64,000 nt of DNA. Source: Paenibacillus terrae. Lineage in GTDB: Bacteria; Bacillota; Bacilli; Paenibacillales; Paenibacillaceae. The DNA is taken from contig NZ_PNXQ01000016.1 of assembly GCF_005217525.1 (NCBI RefSeq), forward strand, positions 197,719-261,718. Direction: 5' to 3'. The notes below the pieces were generated by a model. The model did not search any database. It worked only from the letters and a program-made list of their open reading frames with translations, and was not told the DNA's origin. Shown piece after piece: positions 45,610 to 55,368 of the stretch. A program made the translations under genes and the position numbers. The first letter of the stretch is position 1, and every line of letters begins with the position of its first letter.

Positions 45610-46619
45610 ACCAGCCTCGCAATGCAACTGCCAGAAGTATAGGGATTATTGTATTGTTAGCTGTGCTGACGATCCTGGTGGCGATGCTCAGTATGAATGT
45701 GGGCAAGATGAATCTGTCCCCTATGGAAGTATTCAAGGTTATCATTGGTGAGGGGACTCGCAAGCAGAATCTGATTGTGTTTGATTTTCGCCTGCCGCGT
45801 ATCGTTCTAGGTATATTGGTTGGCATCGGTATGGCTATTTCGGGTTGTATTATGCAAAGCTTACTTAAAAACGACATGGCCAGTCCTGGTACGCTGGGAA
45901 TCAGTTCCGGCTCCGGTTTGTTCGTACTTTTGTATGTTACTGTATTCACCAGTGAGGGATTGTTTTCGCCCATCGTCCTGCCGGGACTGGCCTTTGCAGG
46001 GGGCATTGTAGCGGCGATCCTCATTTTCTTGTTCGCCTATAGGCGGAGGAAGGAAATTTCGCCGACCGGCTTGATTTTAACAGGCGTTGCTATGGGCAGT
46101 GGTTATTCCGCATTGTCATTGATGATTACACTGAAGCTAGATGAGAAGCAATATGATTTTGCTTTGCGTTGGCAGGCTGGAAATCTGTGGGGAGATGACT
46201 GGAGCTACATTATGGTACTGCTTCCTTGGGTACTCATCATTAGTTTTTACGTCTTTTATAAGTCGTACACTCTTAATGCGTTGAACCTGGGGAACCAGAC
46301 GGCATCGGGACTGGGGGTAGCGATCAAAGGGGAATTTATTGGTCTTACTATTGCTGCGGTGGCGCTTGCTTCGGGTAGCGTAGCCCTTGGCGGGAACTTC
46401 TTTTTTGTAGGTATGGTTAGTCCACATCTGGCGCGCAAGCTGGTAGGGCCTAATCATAAGCTGCTACTGCCTACAACAGCGTTGGTAGGAGCACTCGTTA
46501 TCCTGATCGCGGATACGATCACCCGAACCATTAGTTTTGGTGTAGATATCCCGACAGGCATCATTATCACGATCCTGGTGACTCCTTATTTCCTCTATTT
46601 ATTGTCGAAGGCCAACTGA
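45606..46619 (+). CDS. FecCD-family siderophore permease, second subunit
   Basis: A membrane protein of 337 residues with the same architecture: FRLPRIVLGILVGIGMAISG, LLKNDMASPGTLGISSGSG, and FFVGMVSPHLARKLVG as the ATPase-contact region. Start is TTG 45606 with AAGGAGGG about eight bases upstream, overlapping the preceding stop. No ATPase gene follows; a terminator comes at once, so the complex must borrow an ATPase (FhuC/YusV type) encoded elsewhere. Confidence 0.93.
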   Translation: MNQPRNATARSIGIIVLLAVLTILVAMLSMNVGKMNLSPMEVFKVIIGEGTRKQNLIVFDFRLPRIVLGILVGIGMAISGCIMQSLLKNDMASPGTLGISSGSGLFVLLYVTVFTSEGLFSPIVLPGLAFAGGIVAAILIFLFAYRRRKEISPTGLILTGVAMGSGYSALSLMITLKLDEKQYDFALRWQAGNLWGDDWSYIMVLLPWVLIISFYVFYKSYTLNALNLGNQTASGLGVAIKGEFIGLTIAAVALASGSVALGGNFFFVGMVSPHLARKLVGPNHKLLLPTTALVGALVILIADTITRTISFGVDIPTGIIITILVTPYFLYLLSKAN

Positions 46620-46632
46620 TTCATATATAGCC

Positions 46633-46684
46633 AAAAGGCGTTAACCGATGTGAGCTGTGAGCTTGTCTGGTTAACGCCTTTTTA
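46633..46684 (+). terminator. Rho-independent terminator of the siderophore operon
   Basis: Perfect 14-bp stem AAAAGGCGTTAACC / GGTTAACGCCTTTT around a 22-base loop, ending in T's. Confidence 0.88.
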
Positions 46685-46827
46685 ATTTGAATGATAAAAT
46701 AGTGAACTTCATATGTTGTTATGACATATTTATGTGAGCATTTATTTTAAAAACAAGCAGGCATTATATCCGAAGTAATGGTATGATAGCTTAGTTAAAA
46801 CTGAACGACTACTATTGGAGTGATCAT

Positions 46828-47022
46828 ATGGGTGCAAAAAGCAAGGGCGGCGGAACCGGCAGAGGTACAGGTAGTAAGGGCTGGACACGCTGGAACAAAA
46901 CAGCCAAGCCCACAAGGGTGAAAAGCGCTGCTACAGGCGCACCGGGAAGTAAAGCCGCAGGCGGCGCAAAAGGTGGCAGCACCAAACCAAGTGGTAATAA
47001 AAGCGGCGGCAGAAGTAAGTAA
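46828..47022 (+). CDS. Small glycine-, lysine- and serine-rich basic protein
   Basis: A 64-residue, low-complexity protein built of Gly, Lys, Ser, Ala, Thr and Arg, with one Trp pair (GWTRW) and no acidic residue. TTGGAG lies before the ATG, and a perfect terminator hairpin follows at 47055. The composition suggests binding to nucleic acid or membrane, or spore/coat packing; no family is recognised. Own promoter region and terminator support a real gene. Confidence 0.6.
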   Translation: MGAKSKGGGTGRGTGSKGWTRWNKTAKPTRVKSAATGAPGSKAAGGAKGGSTKPSGNKSGGRSK

Positions 47023-47054
47023 GCTGGACAAGTATATCGTCGTTCAAAAAAGTG

Positions 47055-47089
47055 AACACCTGATTTGGCAAAAGCAATCAGGTGTTTTT
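47055..47089 (+). terminator. Rho-independent terminator
   Basis: Stem AACACCTGATT / AATCAGGTGTT with a 10-base loop and five T's, after the small basic protein gene. Confidence 0.87.
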
Positions 47090-47112
47090 AATTTGAAGCA
47101 AGCAGGTGAATA

Positions 47113-47805
47113 GTGCGAATCAATAAGTACATAAGCGAAACGGGGTTCTGCTCACGCCGGGAAACGAATAGATTGATTGCAGCCGGGCGAATTACGATTA
47201 ATGGCACAGTTTGCGAAGCTGGAGCGAATGTAGAGCCGCAGGATTCCGTACTGATTGATGGGGAAACGATTCCGGTTAATAATAGCGAGCCTGTATATTT
47301 GGCCCTGAATAAGCCCATCGGCATTATATGTACGGCGGCGGAACAGGTTGCTGGCAATATTATTAGTTATGTAAACTTCCCTTCACGGATTTTTGCCATT
47401 GGTAGGCTGGATAAGGCATCGGAGGGGTTGATTTTACTAACGAATGATGGAGGTATCGTTAATAAAATGATGCGTTCTGAGCATGGTCATGAGAAAGAAT
47501 ATGTGGTGACCGTAGACAAACCTGTTACAGGCGAGTTTACGCAGGCCATGTCCCGCGGTGTTGAAATATTGAACGTCATCACCAAACCATGTGATGTTTA
47601 CCAGCAAGGTGAATATGAGTTTCGCATTATTTTGACCCAGGGCCTGAACTTGCAAATTCGTAGGATGTGCAAGGCTCTGGGATACAGCGTGCTAAAATTG
47701 GAGCGTATTCGAATTATGAATATTACACTGGATCATCTGGAACGAGGGAAATGGAGACATCTGGATGGTGAAGAGCTAAAGGTGCTTCTTTCTACGTTGA
47801 GATAG
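47113..47805 (+). CDS. rluF: RNA pseudouridine synthase, RluF/RsuA family
   Basis: A 230-residue RNA-modifying enzyme. The N-terminal S4 RNA-binding domain begins MRINKYISETGFCSRRETNRLI. The catalytic motif is GRLDKASEGLILLTNDG, with the essential Asp in GRLD. The RluF-like C-terminal end is QIRRMCKALGYSVLKLERIRI. Start is GTG 47113. RluF modifies a 23S rRNA uridine in Escherichia coli; a close paralogue with another RNA target cannot be excluded. Confidence 0.88.
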   Translation: MRINKYISETGFCSRRETNRLIAAGRITINGTVCEAGANVEPQDSVLIDGETIPVNNSEPVYLALNKPIGIICTAAEQVAGNIISYVNFPSRIFAIGRLDKASEGLILLTNDGGIVNKMMRSEHGHEKEYVVTVDKPVTGEFTQAMSRGVEILNVITKPCDVYQQGEYEFRIILTQGLNLQIRRMCKALGYSVLKLERIRIMNITLDHLERGKWRHLDGEELKVLLSTLR

Positions 47806-47882
47806 CATGTTGATACCTACTGAAATTTGTACGTCATCTAACTACATTGATTTTGTAGGCTTAAAAGTATTGGGTATTTCTG

Positions 47883-47914
47883 GGGCTCTATCCTACGGGA
47901 GAGAGCTTTTTTTG
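47883..47914 (+). terminator. Rho-independent terminator
   Basis: Imperfect stem GCTCTATCC / GGGAGAGAGC with a short loop and seven T's, about 80 bases after the pseudouridine synthase gene. Confidence 0.75.
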
Positions 47915-48107
47915 GTTCTTTCTATTTAGTAAATAGTCTGTGCTTGTGTGATGGAAATTGGCCAGTAGTCCTTCAATTATTCATAGCGAAATAGTCGCTA
48001 AAAATCAATATTGATATTTCCAATAGGATATTATTATTTTGGGTAACAAAATGCATCTACGAATCCGAAATGTACAGAAAGCTTATATCAAGAAGGAGAA
48101 GATGAAT

Positions 48108-48386
48108 ATGAGTATCTTGGAGGATTTATATTACGGCGAATGGTATCCAAGTGAACGAATCAGGACGAAAAACCCTGAGCTTGAACTAACCCATCAGAAA
48201 ATATCCGCTTCTATGGAAAATCTAAAAGCAAGATTACCAGAACACGACTATAAATTAATTGAGGAGTTATCGGATTTAAATGATGTTCTAATTTCTATAT
48301 TATCTGCTTCTGATTATATTTCTGGGTACAAAACGGGAGCTTTGATGATGTTAGAAATATTTGATGGGAGAAATTATCGAAACTAA
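48108..48386 (+). CDS. DUF6809-like small protein
   Basis: A 92-residue soluble protein. MSILEDLYYGEWYPSERI at the start and SGYKTGALMMLEIF near the end match the pattern of DUF6809 proteins of Firmicutes, short helical proteins of unknown role, often near mobile or accessory genes. ATG 48108 is chosen because AAGGAG lies nine bases upstream; ATG 48102 is too close and 48039 has no site. Confidence 0.7.
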   Translation: MSILEDLYYGEWYPSERIRTKNPELELTHQKISASMENLKARLPEHDYKLIEELSDLNDVLISILSASDYISGYKTGALMMLEIFDGRNYRN

Positions 48387-48455
48387 GGTATATCTTTGTA
48401 AAGTAAAAAGAAAGGCCAAACGCAATAGCATACCTGAACGGATAAAACGAAGGAA

Positions 48456-48505
48456 CTACACCGACCCCATAATTGGAGTCGGTTTTTACTTGCTGATTGG
48501 ATAAT
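48456..48505 (+). terminator. Terminator hairpin, copy 1 of a roughly 50-base repeat
   Basis: ACCGAC..CC / GGAGTCGGT followed by five T's (hairpin 48460-48488). The element recurs at 55581-55630 at about nine of ten positions, including the sequence after the T-run. Confidence 0.75.
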
Positions 48506-48523
48506 CGGCGTTGAAACCTAAAC

Positions 48524-49189
48524 TCATAATCCTTGGCTAAGTCCTAATATCTGATCATTCACATTTACATTACTTAGTCCCCCGTGATAGCAAACCACGG
48601 ATGCAATGTCGAAATCTAAATACTTTTTCAATGAGAGACGAGCGGCATTCATATCCGGTGTGGTCGGGACATGAATGCCCCCGAGAATCCCGTTTACACT
48701 GTACATCGAATCCCCGGCAATGAGAGTCTTACTTTGCCTTAAGTAAAGGCTGATATGGCCGGGAGTATGCCCAGGAGTATGGATGATGCGAATCCTGCCG
48801 CAAAACGGCAGTTCCTGACCATCTATTAAGGTATCGTCCACTTTGCCCTTCGGGGGATTCTCAAGGTGATCATCTTTTAAAAGAGGGATCTCCCCCTGAA
48901 TATACGGCTTATCCAGTTCGTGAGCATATACTTTAACATTATGGCCGCACTCCTGCAAAATCTCAGGAAGACTGCCTATATGATCCACGTCCTGATGCGT
49001 CAAAATCACAGCTTTTAGTTTGTTTAACGACACGCCTACCTTTTCTATGGCCACGCGTAAATCTTCAAATTGCCCTGGGAATCCGGTGTCTATTAAAACA
49101 GCCATTTCTTGATCCCACAAAAAAATGGGGTGAATAATATTCCCATGATAATCTAGATGAAGCATTTCTACTCCCTTTGAAATTTCCAT
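48524..49189 (-). CDS. Metallo-beta-lactamase-fold hydrolase
   Basis: A 221-residue enzyme with the zinc motif THQDVDHIG (about 65-73), then HTPGHTPGHISLY with the third His ligand, AGDSMY with the bridging Asp and a final CYHGG. The group includes glyoxalase II-like and lactonase-like enzymes; substrate unknown. No signal peptide is visible. It diverges from a LysR-type regulator, now frameshifted, that may once have controlled it. Confidence 0.87.
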   Translation of the reverse strand: MEISKGVEMLHLDYHGNIIHPIFLWDQEMAVLIDTGFPGQFEDLRVAIEKVGVSLNKLKAVILTHQDVDHIGSLPEILQECGHNVKVYAHELDKPYIQGEIPLLKDDHLENPPKGKVDDTLIDGQELPFCGRIRIIHTPGHTPGHISLYLRQSKTLIAGDSMYSVNGILGGIHVPTTPDMNAARLSLKKYLDFDIASVVCYHGGLSNVNVNDQILGLSQGL

Positions 49190-49521
49190 AAGATCGAGCC
49201 TCCGTAAAATGAAATTTATACATACAGCATTGCATCATTCGATTCCTAAACCGTTTTTTTCACCTCAAGCGATTTGCTCGACAACATAAGGAACATAAAC
49301 ACTCATTTTTTAATACCCCCACTTTCCTGTTTTCAGTTGATTTCTCCTTGTAAACGTACTGAGAACGTAAAAAGATACGGAGGTTCCAATGGAAAAGCTA
49401 ATCTATACAAATGGCAGACAATATAATCAACAGGTGTGGTATGGTTTACTTCTACTGTAGAAAAAACCAAACAATTGATCAATGTCGATTATTTGATTAT
49501 GATCATAGAGGATATCTATGA
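49190..49521. other. Divergent intergenic region
   Basis: About 330 AT-rich bases between the MBL-fold gene and the broken LysR gene. ATCAAT..ATTTGAT-like stretches at 49478-49505 could be LysR sites, but nothing can be called with confidence. Confidence 0.35.
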
Positions 49522-49539
49522 TTGGACGGTGGCAACCCA

Positions 49540-50381
49540 ATGGAGCATCGATTATTGACCTATTTTTTAATGGTCTGTGAAGAGCTTCATTTTATGCGAG
49601 CGGCTGAACGGTTGTTGATCAGTCAGCCGCCGCTCAGCTATCAGATCCAACTGCTAGAGCACCGGCTAGGCATGCCGTTGTTTACCCGTATGGGTAAGAA
49701 GTTTTATTTGTCCGAGGCAGGATGCATTTTGAGAAGCCATGCGTTAAACGCTTTTCACGAGTTGGACCAAGCTTGGGCTGCGATCGAAGAGCCTAGAGGC
49801 ATGAAGCGAGGCCGCCTGCGGATTGGCTGTGCGGGCAACCATCTACTTTTGTCAGCCATCGCCGCGTTTTATCAACAGTATCCGGAGATTGAGCCGTCTG
49901 TTCAGGAATTGGCGACCGAGGAAGTAAAGGAGGGACTGCTCACCAATCGGGTCGATCTCGGTATTGTCTATCTACCGCTGGATCACAAGCACTTGAGAGC
50001 ATTGAGTTGTTCGAGGACGAGCTTCAACTTGCCCTCGCGGCAGGGCACCCACTCGTGGCGGCGGATGCCGTCTCCCTCGTAGAGCTTCGAGCGCATCCTC
50101 TCGCCATGCTTCAGCCCAAGTTTCTCGTACGCCAGTTTTTTGACAGGTATTGCGAGAATGCAGGCTTCCATGTCAAGCCGATCCTGGAGCTCTCCACTCT
50201 GGAATCGTTACTACAGCTCGCGATGGCAGGGGTTGGTGCAGCTGTACTGCCACGATCTTACCTCCAAACAGTTAACCAGCCTGCTATCAGCAAAATCTGC
50301 CTCAAAGATCCTGCTCCCATAGACGCAGGTAACTCGCCAGCACATGCGCAGTTATTCCGAGAGGAACTGGCGAGGTACTGA
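49540..50381 (+). pseudogene. LysR-family regulator interrupted by a frameshift
   Basis: The helix-turn-helix end is intact: LLTYFLMVCEELHFMRAAERLLISQPPLSYQIQLLEHRLG. The substrate domain proceeds in frame to LGIVYLPLDHKHLRA near 50000, where the frame shifts by one base. It continues in another frame from FEDELQLALAAGHPLV to GVGAAVLPRSYLQTV. The last part also seems shortened. The protein would lack a working inducer domain unless the shift is a sequencing error. Confidence 0.82.
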
Positions 50382-51404
50382 CTAGACTTGCAGGGCTGGA
50401 TTGGTCTGGAATATGTCTCGACCTCGAAGGAATTCTGCAAAATCCCGAAACCGTGGATAAAGACAAATCAGGCTCTATTGGATACCTTGAGGCAGCGGTG
50501 CTGGGGGTTGCACTTGCTGCTAATACCGTTAACACCGCTAATTCATAGTCGTCCTTCCACTATTGCAGTGGAGAGGTGGCTTTTTCTTTGTGTGTTGTTC
50601 AGGTCCAGAAGGCAAATTTCATTGAACACCCAAATATCCCTGATCTAAAAATAAAGTCTTGGCAAACCATGCAGGAATGACGCCAATTGTATAGACCACT
50701 TGTACCAAAGTGGAGTTTATGGTATTATATTCCTGGATATCGTTTTCCCGACTGTGCAGCCTAAAGCTCACTTCTACTTTACCAACGACATAATATTCCT
50801 CTGTAATTATGTAAACGTTTTCAATCTTAGCTCGAAAGTTAAAATTTTCAATCGGTAAATGATAAAGAAGGGAGGGGAATTTGGGAATACGATTTGCAGT
50901 TCGTCAATATACAGGGTTGCCTATGAACCAGACACTATATTTGAGCACAAACAGCTCGAATACACCATCTTGCGTGAAGACGACAGTTATGGCTTGCCAT
51001 CGGTGAATTAAGGCGTTGATATCCAAAAGAATGCCTGGAACCGTGTAACGCAGTTTGCTGGATGTACCGTAACCAAGGTAATTATAAAAAGCTATTAAAT
51101 GGAATTTATTGGGCGAAAATAAAAATGATGAACTGGCTAATTCGGCTTGATTCGAGTCTTTATGGAGCTATGAAGCATAGCAGTTTATCAAAAATGATCG
51201 TAAAAATCCAGTTATTGGAACCTAATCCTCAAATTTTGAAAGCGGTTTCAATTTTAAAGGGGAGGCTATAACACCTGCTAAAAATATTACAAGTCCAAGT
51301 TTCGGAGCACCAACCTTCAAATAGGATACAAAATTACTAATTAAATCTATGCATAGGCAATTTGTAAACTTTTAATAGACATGAAATATAAAAATGGAGG
51401 TAAT
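50382..51404. other. One-kilobase stretch with gene relics and a cre site
   Basis: A frame from about 50366 to 50548 carries a plausible C-terminal piece (LDLEGILQNPETVDKDKSGS) of an unidentified protein, followed by a hairpin with a T-run (about 50558-50587). A cre site lies at 50810-50823. Fragments between 51090 and 51325 (such as GFNFKGEAITPAKNITSPSF) look like the tail of a decayed gene. No intact gene is found. Confidence 0.45.
50810..50823. promoter_or_regulatory. cre site (CcpA operator)
   Basis: TGTAAACGTTTTCA fits the cre consensus fully. It lies about 590 bases before xynD and just before gene relics, so it may have belonged to a lost carbohydrate gene or act on the xynD transcript. 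Confidence 0.75.
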
Positions 51405-53306
51405 ATGTTTATGATTAAAAAGTTTTCGGTGTTTTTATTAGCTTTTACATTATTGCTGAGTTGTTTACCAATGGTACCTGTACATGCTGCTAACAATGCA
51501 ATTGTAAAGCTTCCAGGGAATTCAAATCCTCTTATGGACCATAAATTGGGGGCAGATCCCTATGCGTTGGTCTATGATGGAAGGGTTTATATCTATATGT
51601 CAAGTGATGCATATGTATATAACAGTAATGGGACGGTGAAAGAGAATGATTTTAGTGAACTAAATAAAATATTCGTCATATCTTCTGCTGACATGGTGAA
51701 CTGGACAGACCACGGTGCAATTCCGGTCGCAGGATACAATAACACAAATAATGGAAAAGGTATTGCAAAATGGGCATCACTCTCATGGGCACCGGCCGTT
51801 GCACATAAAAAAATAAATGGTAAGGATAAATTCTTCCTTTATTTTGCAAATGGTGCCTCAGGTATTGGTGTGCTAACTGCAGACACTCCGATAGGACCTT
51901 GGACAGACCCACTTGGAAAGGCTCTAGTTACACACAGTACAACTGGAATGTCTGGAGTTACATGGCTTTTTGACCCAGCAGTATTGGTGGATGATGATGG
52001 TACAGGATATCTGTATGTTGGTGGAGGTATACCCAATACTTCGGACCCAGCTTCAATTGCAAATCCTAAAACAGCCAGAGTTTTAAAACTGGGCGCTGAT
52101 ATGACCAGTATTATTGGAAGTGCAGTAACCATTGATGCTCCTTACATGTTTGAAGACTCAGGAATTCATAAGTATAACGGCAAATATTATTACTCTTATT
52201 GTATCAATTTCTCCGGTACACACCCGTCAAATTACCCAGCAGGTGAAATAGGCTACATGGTGAGCAGCAGCCCTATGGGACCCTTTACTTATACAGGACA
52301 TTTCCTGAAAAATCCACAAGCATTTTTCGGAGTTGGTGGAAATAACCATCATTCGGTGTTTAACTTTAATAACCAATGGTATGTAGTGTACCATTCCCAA
52401 ACTGTCAGCAAGGCTCTATTGGGAGAAGGGAAAGGATATCGTTCTCCTAATATTAACAAGCTTGTCCATAATACGAATGGAACGATACAAGAGGTTCAGG
52501 GAAATATGGCAGGCGTGCCTCAGATAGCCAATCTTAATCCATACAATAGAATTGAGGCTGAAACAATCGGGTGGAATGCAGGGATTACAACCGAAGCGAG
52601 TCAAGCATCAGGCGGACCGACAAATAATCTTAATGTGACAAACGTACACAATGGAGATTGGATCGCTGTAGGAAATGCCGACTTTGGTAGCGGCGGAGCC
52701 AAGACGTTTAAAGCCAACGTAGCATCCAATGCAGGCGGTAAAATAGAAATACGTCTGGACAGTGCAACGGGTCCTCTGGTTGGAACTCTTAATGTCAGTT
52801 CTACTGGAGGAACACAGACCTGGAAGGAAGTCGAAACCACTGTAAGCAATGCAACAGGAGTCCACAAAGTTTTCTTAGTGTTTACCGGAACAGGGACTGG
52901 TAACTTATTTAATATTGATTACTGGCAGTTTACACCCAACACTACTGGAACAAGGGTTGAAGCTGAGGATATGACCCTCGGCGGTACTTACGCTGGGAAG
53001 ATCAGTTCTCCTTTCAATGGGGTCGCTTTATACGCCAATGATGATTATAGTGCATACACTCAGTATTTTGCCAACTCTACTCATAGTATTTCAGTAAGGG
53101 GTGCTTCGAATAACTCCAGTACCGCCAGAGTAGACTTGCAAATAGGAGGAAGCACAGTTGGTTCCTTTAATTTTACCGGAACTACTCCGACGGTCCAAAC
53201 CTTGTCTAATATCACCCATGCAACCGGAAATCAAGAGGTCAGACTGATCGTAACCACCGATAACGGGACATGGGATGCCTATGTGGATTATTTAGAATTT
53301 AATTAA
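51405..53306 (+). CDS. xynD: Secreted arabinoxylan arabinofuranohydrolase XynD (GH43 + CBM6 + CBM36)
   Basis: Extracellular enzyme of 633 residues that removes arabinose from arabinoxylan. The signal peptide ends near VHAAN. GH43 catalytic part: base Asp in LGADPYALVYDG, WAPAVAHK, the second Asp in WLFDPAVLVDDDG and acid Glu in MFEDSGIHKYNGKYY. A CBM6 follows (about 375-510, NRIEAETI.W) and a C-terminal CBM36 (about 515-633). Organisation and sequence closely resemble the P. polymyxa XynD protein as I remember it. GGAGGT precedes ATG 51405; ATG 51411 (MIKK) is the alternative. Confidence 0.93.
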   Translation: MFMIKKFSVFLLAFTLLLSCLPMVPVHAANNAIVKLPGNSNPLMDHKLGADPYALVYDGRVYIYMSSDAYVYNSNGTVKENDFSELNKIFVISSADMVNWTDHGAIPVAGYNNTNNGKGIAKWASLSWAPAVAHKKINGKDKFFLYFANGASGIGVLTADTPIGPWTDPLGKALVTHSTTGMSGVTWLFDPAVLVDDDGTGYLYVGGGIPNTSDPASIANPKTARVLKLGADMTSIIGSAVTIDAPYMFEDSGIHKYNGKYYYSYCINFSGTHPSNYPAGEIGYMVSSSPMGPFTYTGHFLKNPQAFFGVGGNNHHSVFNFNNQWYVVYHSQTVSKALLGEGKGYRSPNINKLVHNTNGTIQEVQGNMAGVPQIANLNPYNRIEAETIGWNAGITTEASQASGGPTNNLNVTNVHNGDWIAVGNADFGSGGAKTFKANVASNAGGKIEIRLDSATGPLVGTLNVSSTGGTQTWKEVETTVSNATGVHKVFLVFTGTGTGNLFNIDYWQFTPNTTGTRVEAEDMTLGGTYAGKISSPFNGVALYANDDYSAYTQYFANSTHSISVRGASNNSSTARVDLQIGGSTVGSFNFTGTTPTVQTLSNITHATGNQEVRLIVTTDNGTWDAYVDYLEFN

Positions 53307-53373
53307 CTAAAACTAAAAACTTTTGAACCTATCAAAGATTAGGGGCGATTCTAATATGTATAGGAGGATGAGT

Positions 53374-55368
53374 ATGATGTCCAATACTTCTGTATTTGCA
53401 GCTACTACTTTTACAAATCCGTTTATAAATGCTGATTCTCCAGACAACGATGTTATCAGGGTAGGTAATACTTTTTATATGACTAGCACGACCATGCACA
53501 TGAATCCTGGAGTTCCGATCATGAAATCTTATGATCTCGTCAATTGGGAAATCGTAAATTATGTTTACGATACGTATGCCAACAATGACGCACAAAATCT
53601 TAACAACGGGCAGAACGAATATGGAAAAGGTTCGTGGGCAAGCAGCCTTAGATATTATAACGGCATCTACTATGTGTCCTTTGGCTCCAATTCTACCGGC
53701 AAAACATACATTTATCAAACCAGCAATATAGAAACTGGTCCATGGACATCATCAGTGCTTGGCAACTATTATCATGACGCATCGCTGCTGTTTGATAATG
53801 GACGTGTATTCTTGGTTTATGGCAGTGATAATATCAGCATTATTGAGCTTACTGCAGATGCAAAGGCTATCAAGCCAGGGGGACTTAATCAGGTGATTAT
53901 TTCCGCTGCCAGTAATATTGCCGGTTCGAGCTTCATAGTCAAGGCTGAAGGCGCGCACATACAAAAGATCAAGGGAATGTACTATATATTTCTTATATGC
54001 TGGCCATCGGGAGGCAAACGCACACAATTAACCTATCGTGCAAGTAGCTTGACAGGACCCTATACAGGTCAGGTGTCATTGAATGATTCAGGCATTGCAC
54101 AGGGGGGAATTGTTGATACTCCTTCTGGCTCCTGGTATGCTATGCTGTTTAAAGACAGCGGAGCAATTGGACGTATGCCGTATCTTGTTCCGGTTACATG
54201 GTCAAATAATTGGCCGGTATTCGGTGTTAACGGTAAGGCTCCTCTTACGATGGATGTTCCTGTTGAAGGTTATCCCGAAAAGAAGGTTTATGCGTCTGAT
54301 GAGTTTTCATCTTCTCAAGCCTCCAGTCAACTTATTGCAAACGGTGGATTTGAAAATGCCACCATAAGCCCGTGGACGAATAATAACACTGCAATTGTTG
54401 CAGCAACCACTACAGACTATTACAGCGGCTCAAAAAGCTTGTTTGTCAGCGGCAGACAACAAACAGCTGCTGGTCCAAAACAAGTAATTACCGGAAAAGT
54501 AACAGCCGGCGGAATGTATCATTTTTCTGCAAAGGTTAAATACACTGAAGGTCCTGCCACTAAGCAATTTAATTTCGGTATTCAGAATGGTCCAAGTTAC
54601 ACAGGTATATCGATTCTTGGGTCCACCACGCTAACCAAGGGCCAATGGGGCACGATTCAAGGAACATATACACTTCCGGCAGGTGCCGACCTCTCACAAA
54701 CGTTTATTTTCATTGAGACTCCCTACAGTTCAACCCCAGACCCAACAAATGATTTGATGAATTTCTATGTGGACGATGTTTCGTTTACAGGAACCTCGTC
54801 TTCAGAAGCGACTCTTAAAAAGGAGTGGCAATGGAACCACAATCCTGACAATACTCATTGGTCCCTTACACAGCGTCCTGGATTTATGAGAATGACTACA
54901 GGGAAAGTGAGTAAAAGTATTCTGGATGCCAGAAATACGCTTACCCAAAGGACATTTGGACCGAAAAGTACAGGAATCATTGCAATGGAAACAAGCGGGA
55001 TGAAGGACGGAGACTATTCCGGTCTTGCAGCATTTCAGGCTAAGTATGGATTTGTAGGCATAAAGATGAACGGGACCTCCAAATCCATTGTTATGGTGAA
55101 TGCCAGCTCTGGAGCAATGACTGAAGTGGCAAGTGTCCCTTTCACCCAGAACAGAGTATATCTTAAGCTTATCTGTGATTTTACAAATCAGACGGATAAA
55201 GCATATTTCTACTACAGTCTTGACGGCACAAATTGGACGGCTATAGGCAACACACTTCAGATGTCATATACAATCCCTCACTTTATGGGATACCGTTTTG
55301 CTTTGTTCAATTATGCTACTAAATCAACGGGTGGTTTTGTTGATTTTGATTATTTAAACTTGCAGTGA
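53374..55368 (+). CDS. GH43 glycosidase with inserted carbohydrate-binding module; signal peptide core missing
   Basis: A 664-residue GH43 beta-xylosidase/arabinofuranosidase-like protein. Propeller with base Asp in NADSPDNDVIRV, DASLLFDNGRVFLVYG and acid Glu in VKAEGAHIQKIKGMYY. Residues about 325-475 look like a CBM4/9- or CBM22-type module (LIANGGFENATISPW). The C-terminal domain (about 480-664, EWQWNHNPDNTHWSL) is the concanavalin-like GH43_C2. The start follows AGGAGG (53362-53367) by six bases. The protein begins MMSNTSVFAATTF: a cleavage-like SVFA-ATT remains, but the hydrophobic core is absent. Confidence 0.85.
   Translation: MMSNTSVFAATTFTNPFINADSPDNDVIRVGNTFYMTSTTMHMNPGVPIMKSYDLVNWEIVNYVYDTYANNDAQNLNNGQNEYGKGSWASSLRYYNGIYYVSFGSNSTGKTYIYQTSNIETGPWTSSVLGNYYHDASLLFDNGRVFLVYGSDNISIIELTADAKAIKPGGLNQVIISAASNIAGSSFIVKAEGAHIQKIKGMYYIFLICWPSGGKRTQLTYRASSLTGPYTGQVSLNDSGIAQGGIVDTPSGSWYAMLFKDSGAIGRMPYLVPVTWSNNWPVFGVNGKAPLTMDVPVEGYPEKKVYASDEFSSSQASSQLIANGGFENATISPWTNNNTAIVAATTTDYYSGSKSLFVSGRQQTAAGPKQVITGKVTAGGMYHFSAKVKYTEGPATKQFNFGIQNGPSYTGISILGSTTLTKGQWGTIQGTYTLPAGADLSQTFIFIETPYSSTPDPTNDLMNFYVDDVSFTGTSSSEATLKKEWQWNHNPDNTHWSLTQRPGFMRMTTGKVSKSILDARNTLTQRTFGPKSTGIIAMETSGMKDGDYSGLAAFQAKYGFVGIKMNGTSKSIVMVNASSGAMTEVASVPFTQNRVYLKLICDFTNQTDKAYFYYSLDGTNWTAIGNTLQMSYTIPHFMGYRFALFNYATKSTGGFVDFDYLNLQ

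Noticed and set aside
51062..51271. 70-codon gene before xynD
   Set aside because: No ribosome binding site; another frame of the same stretch carries the more protein-like relic, so it is treated as debris.
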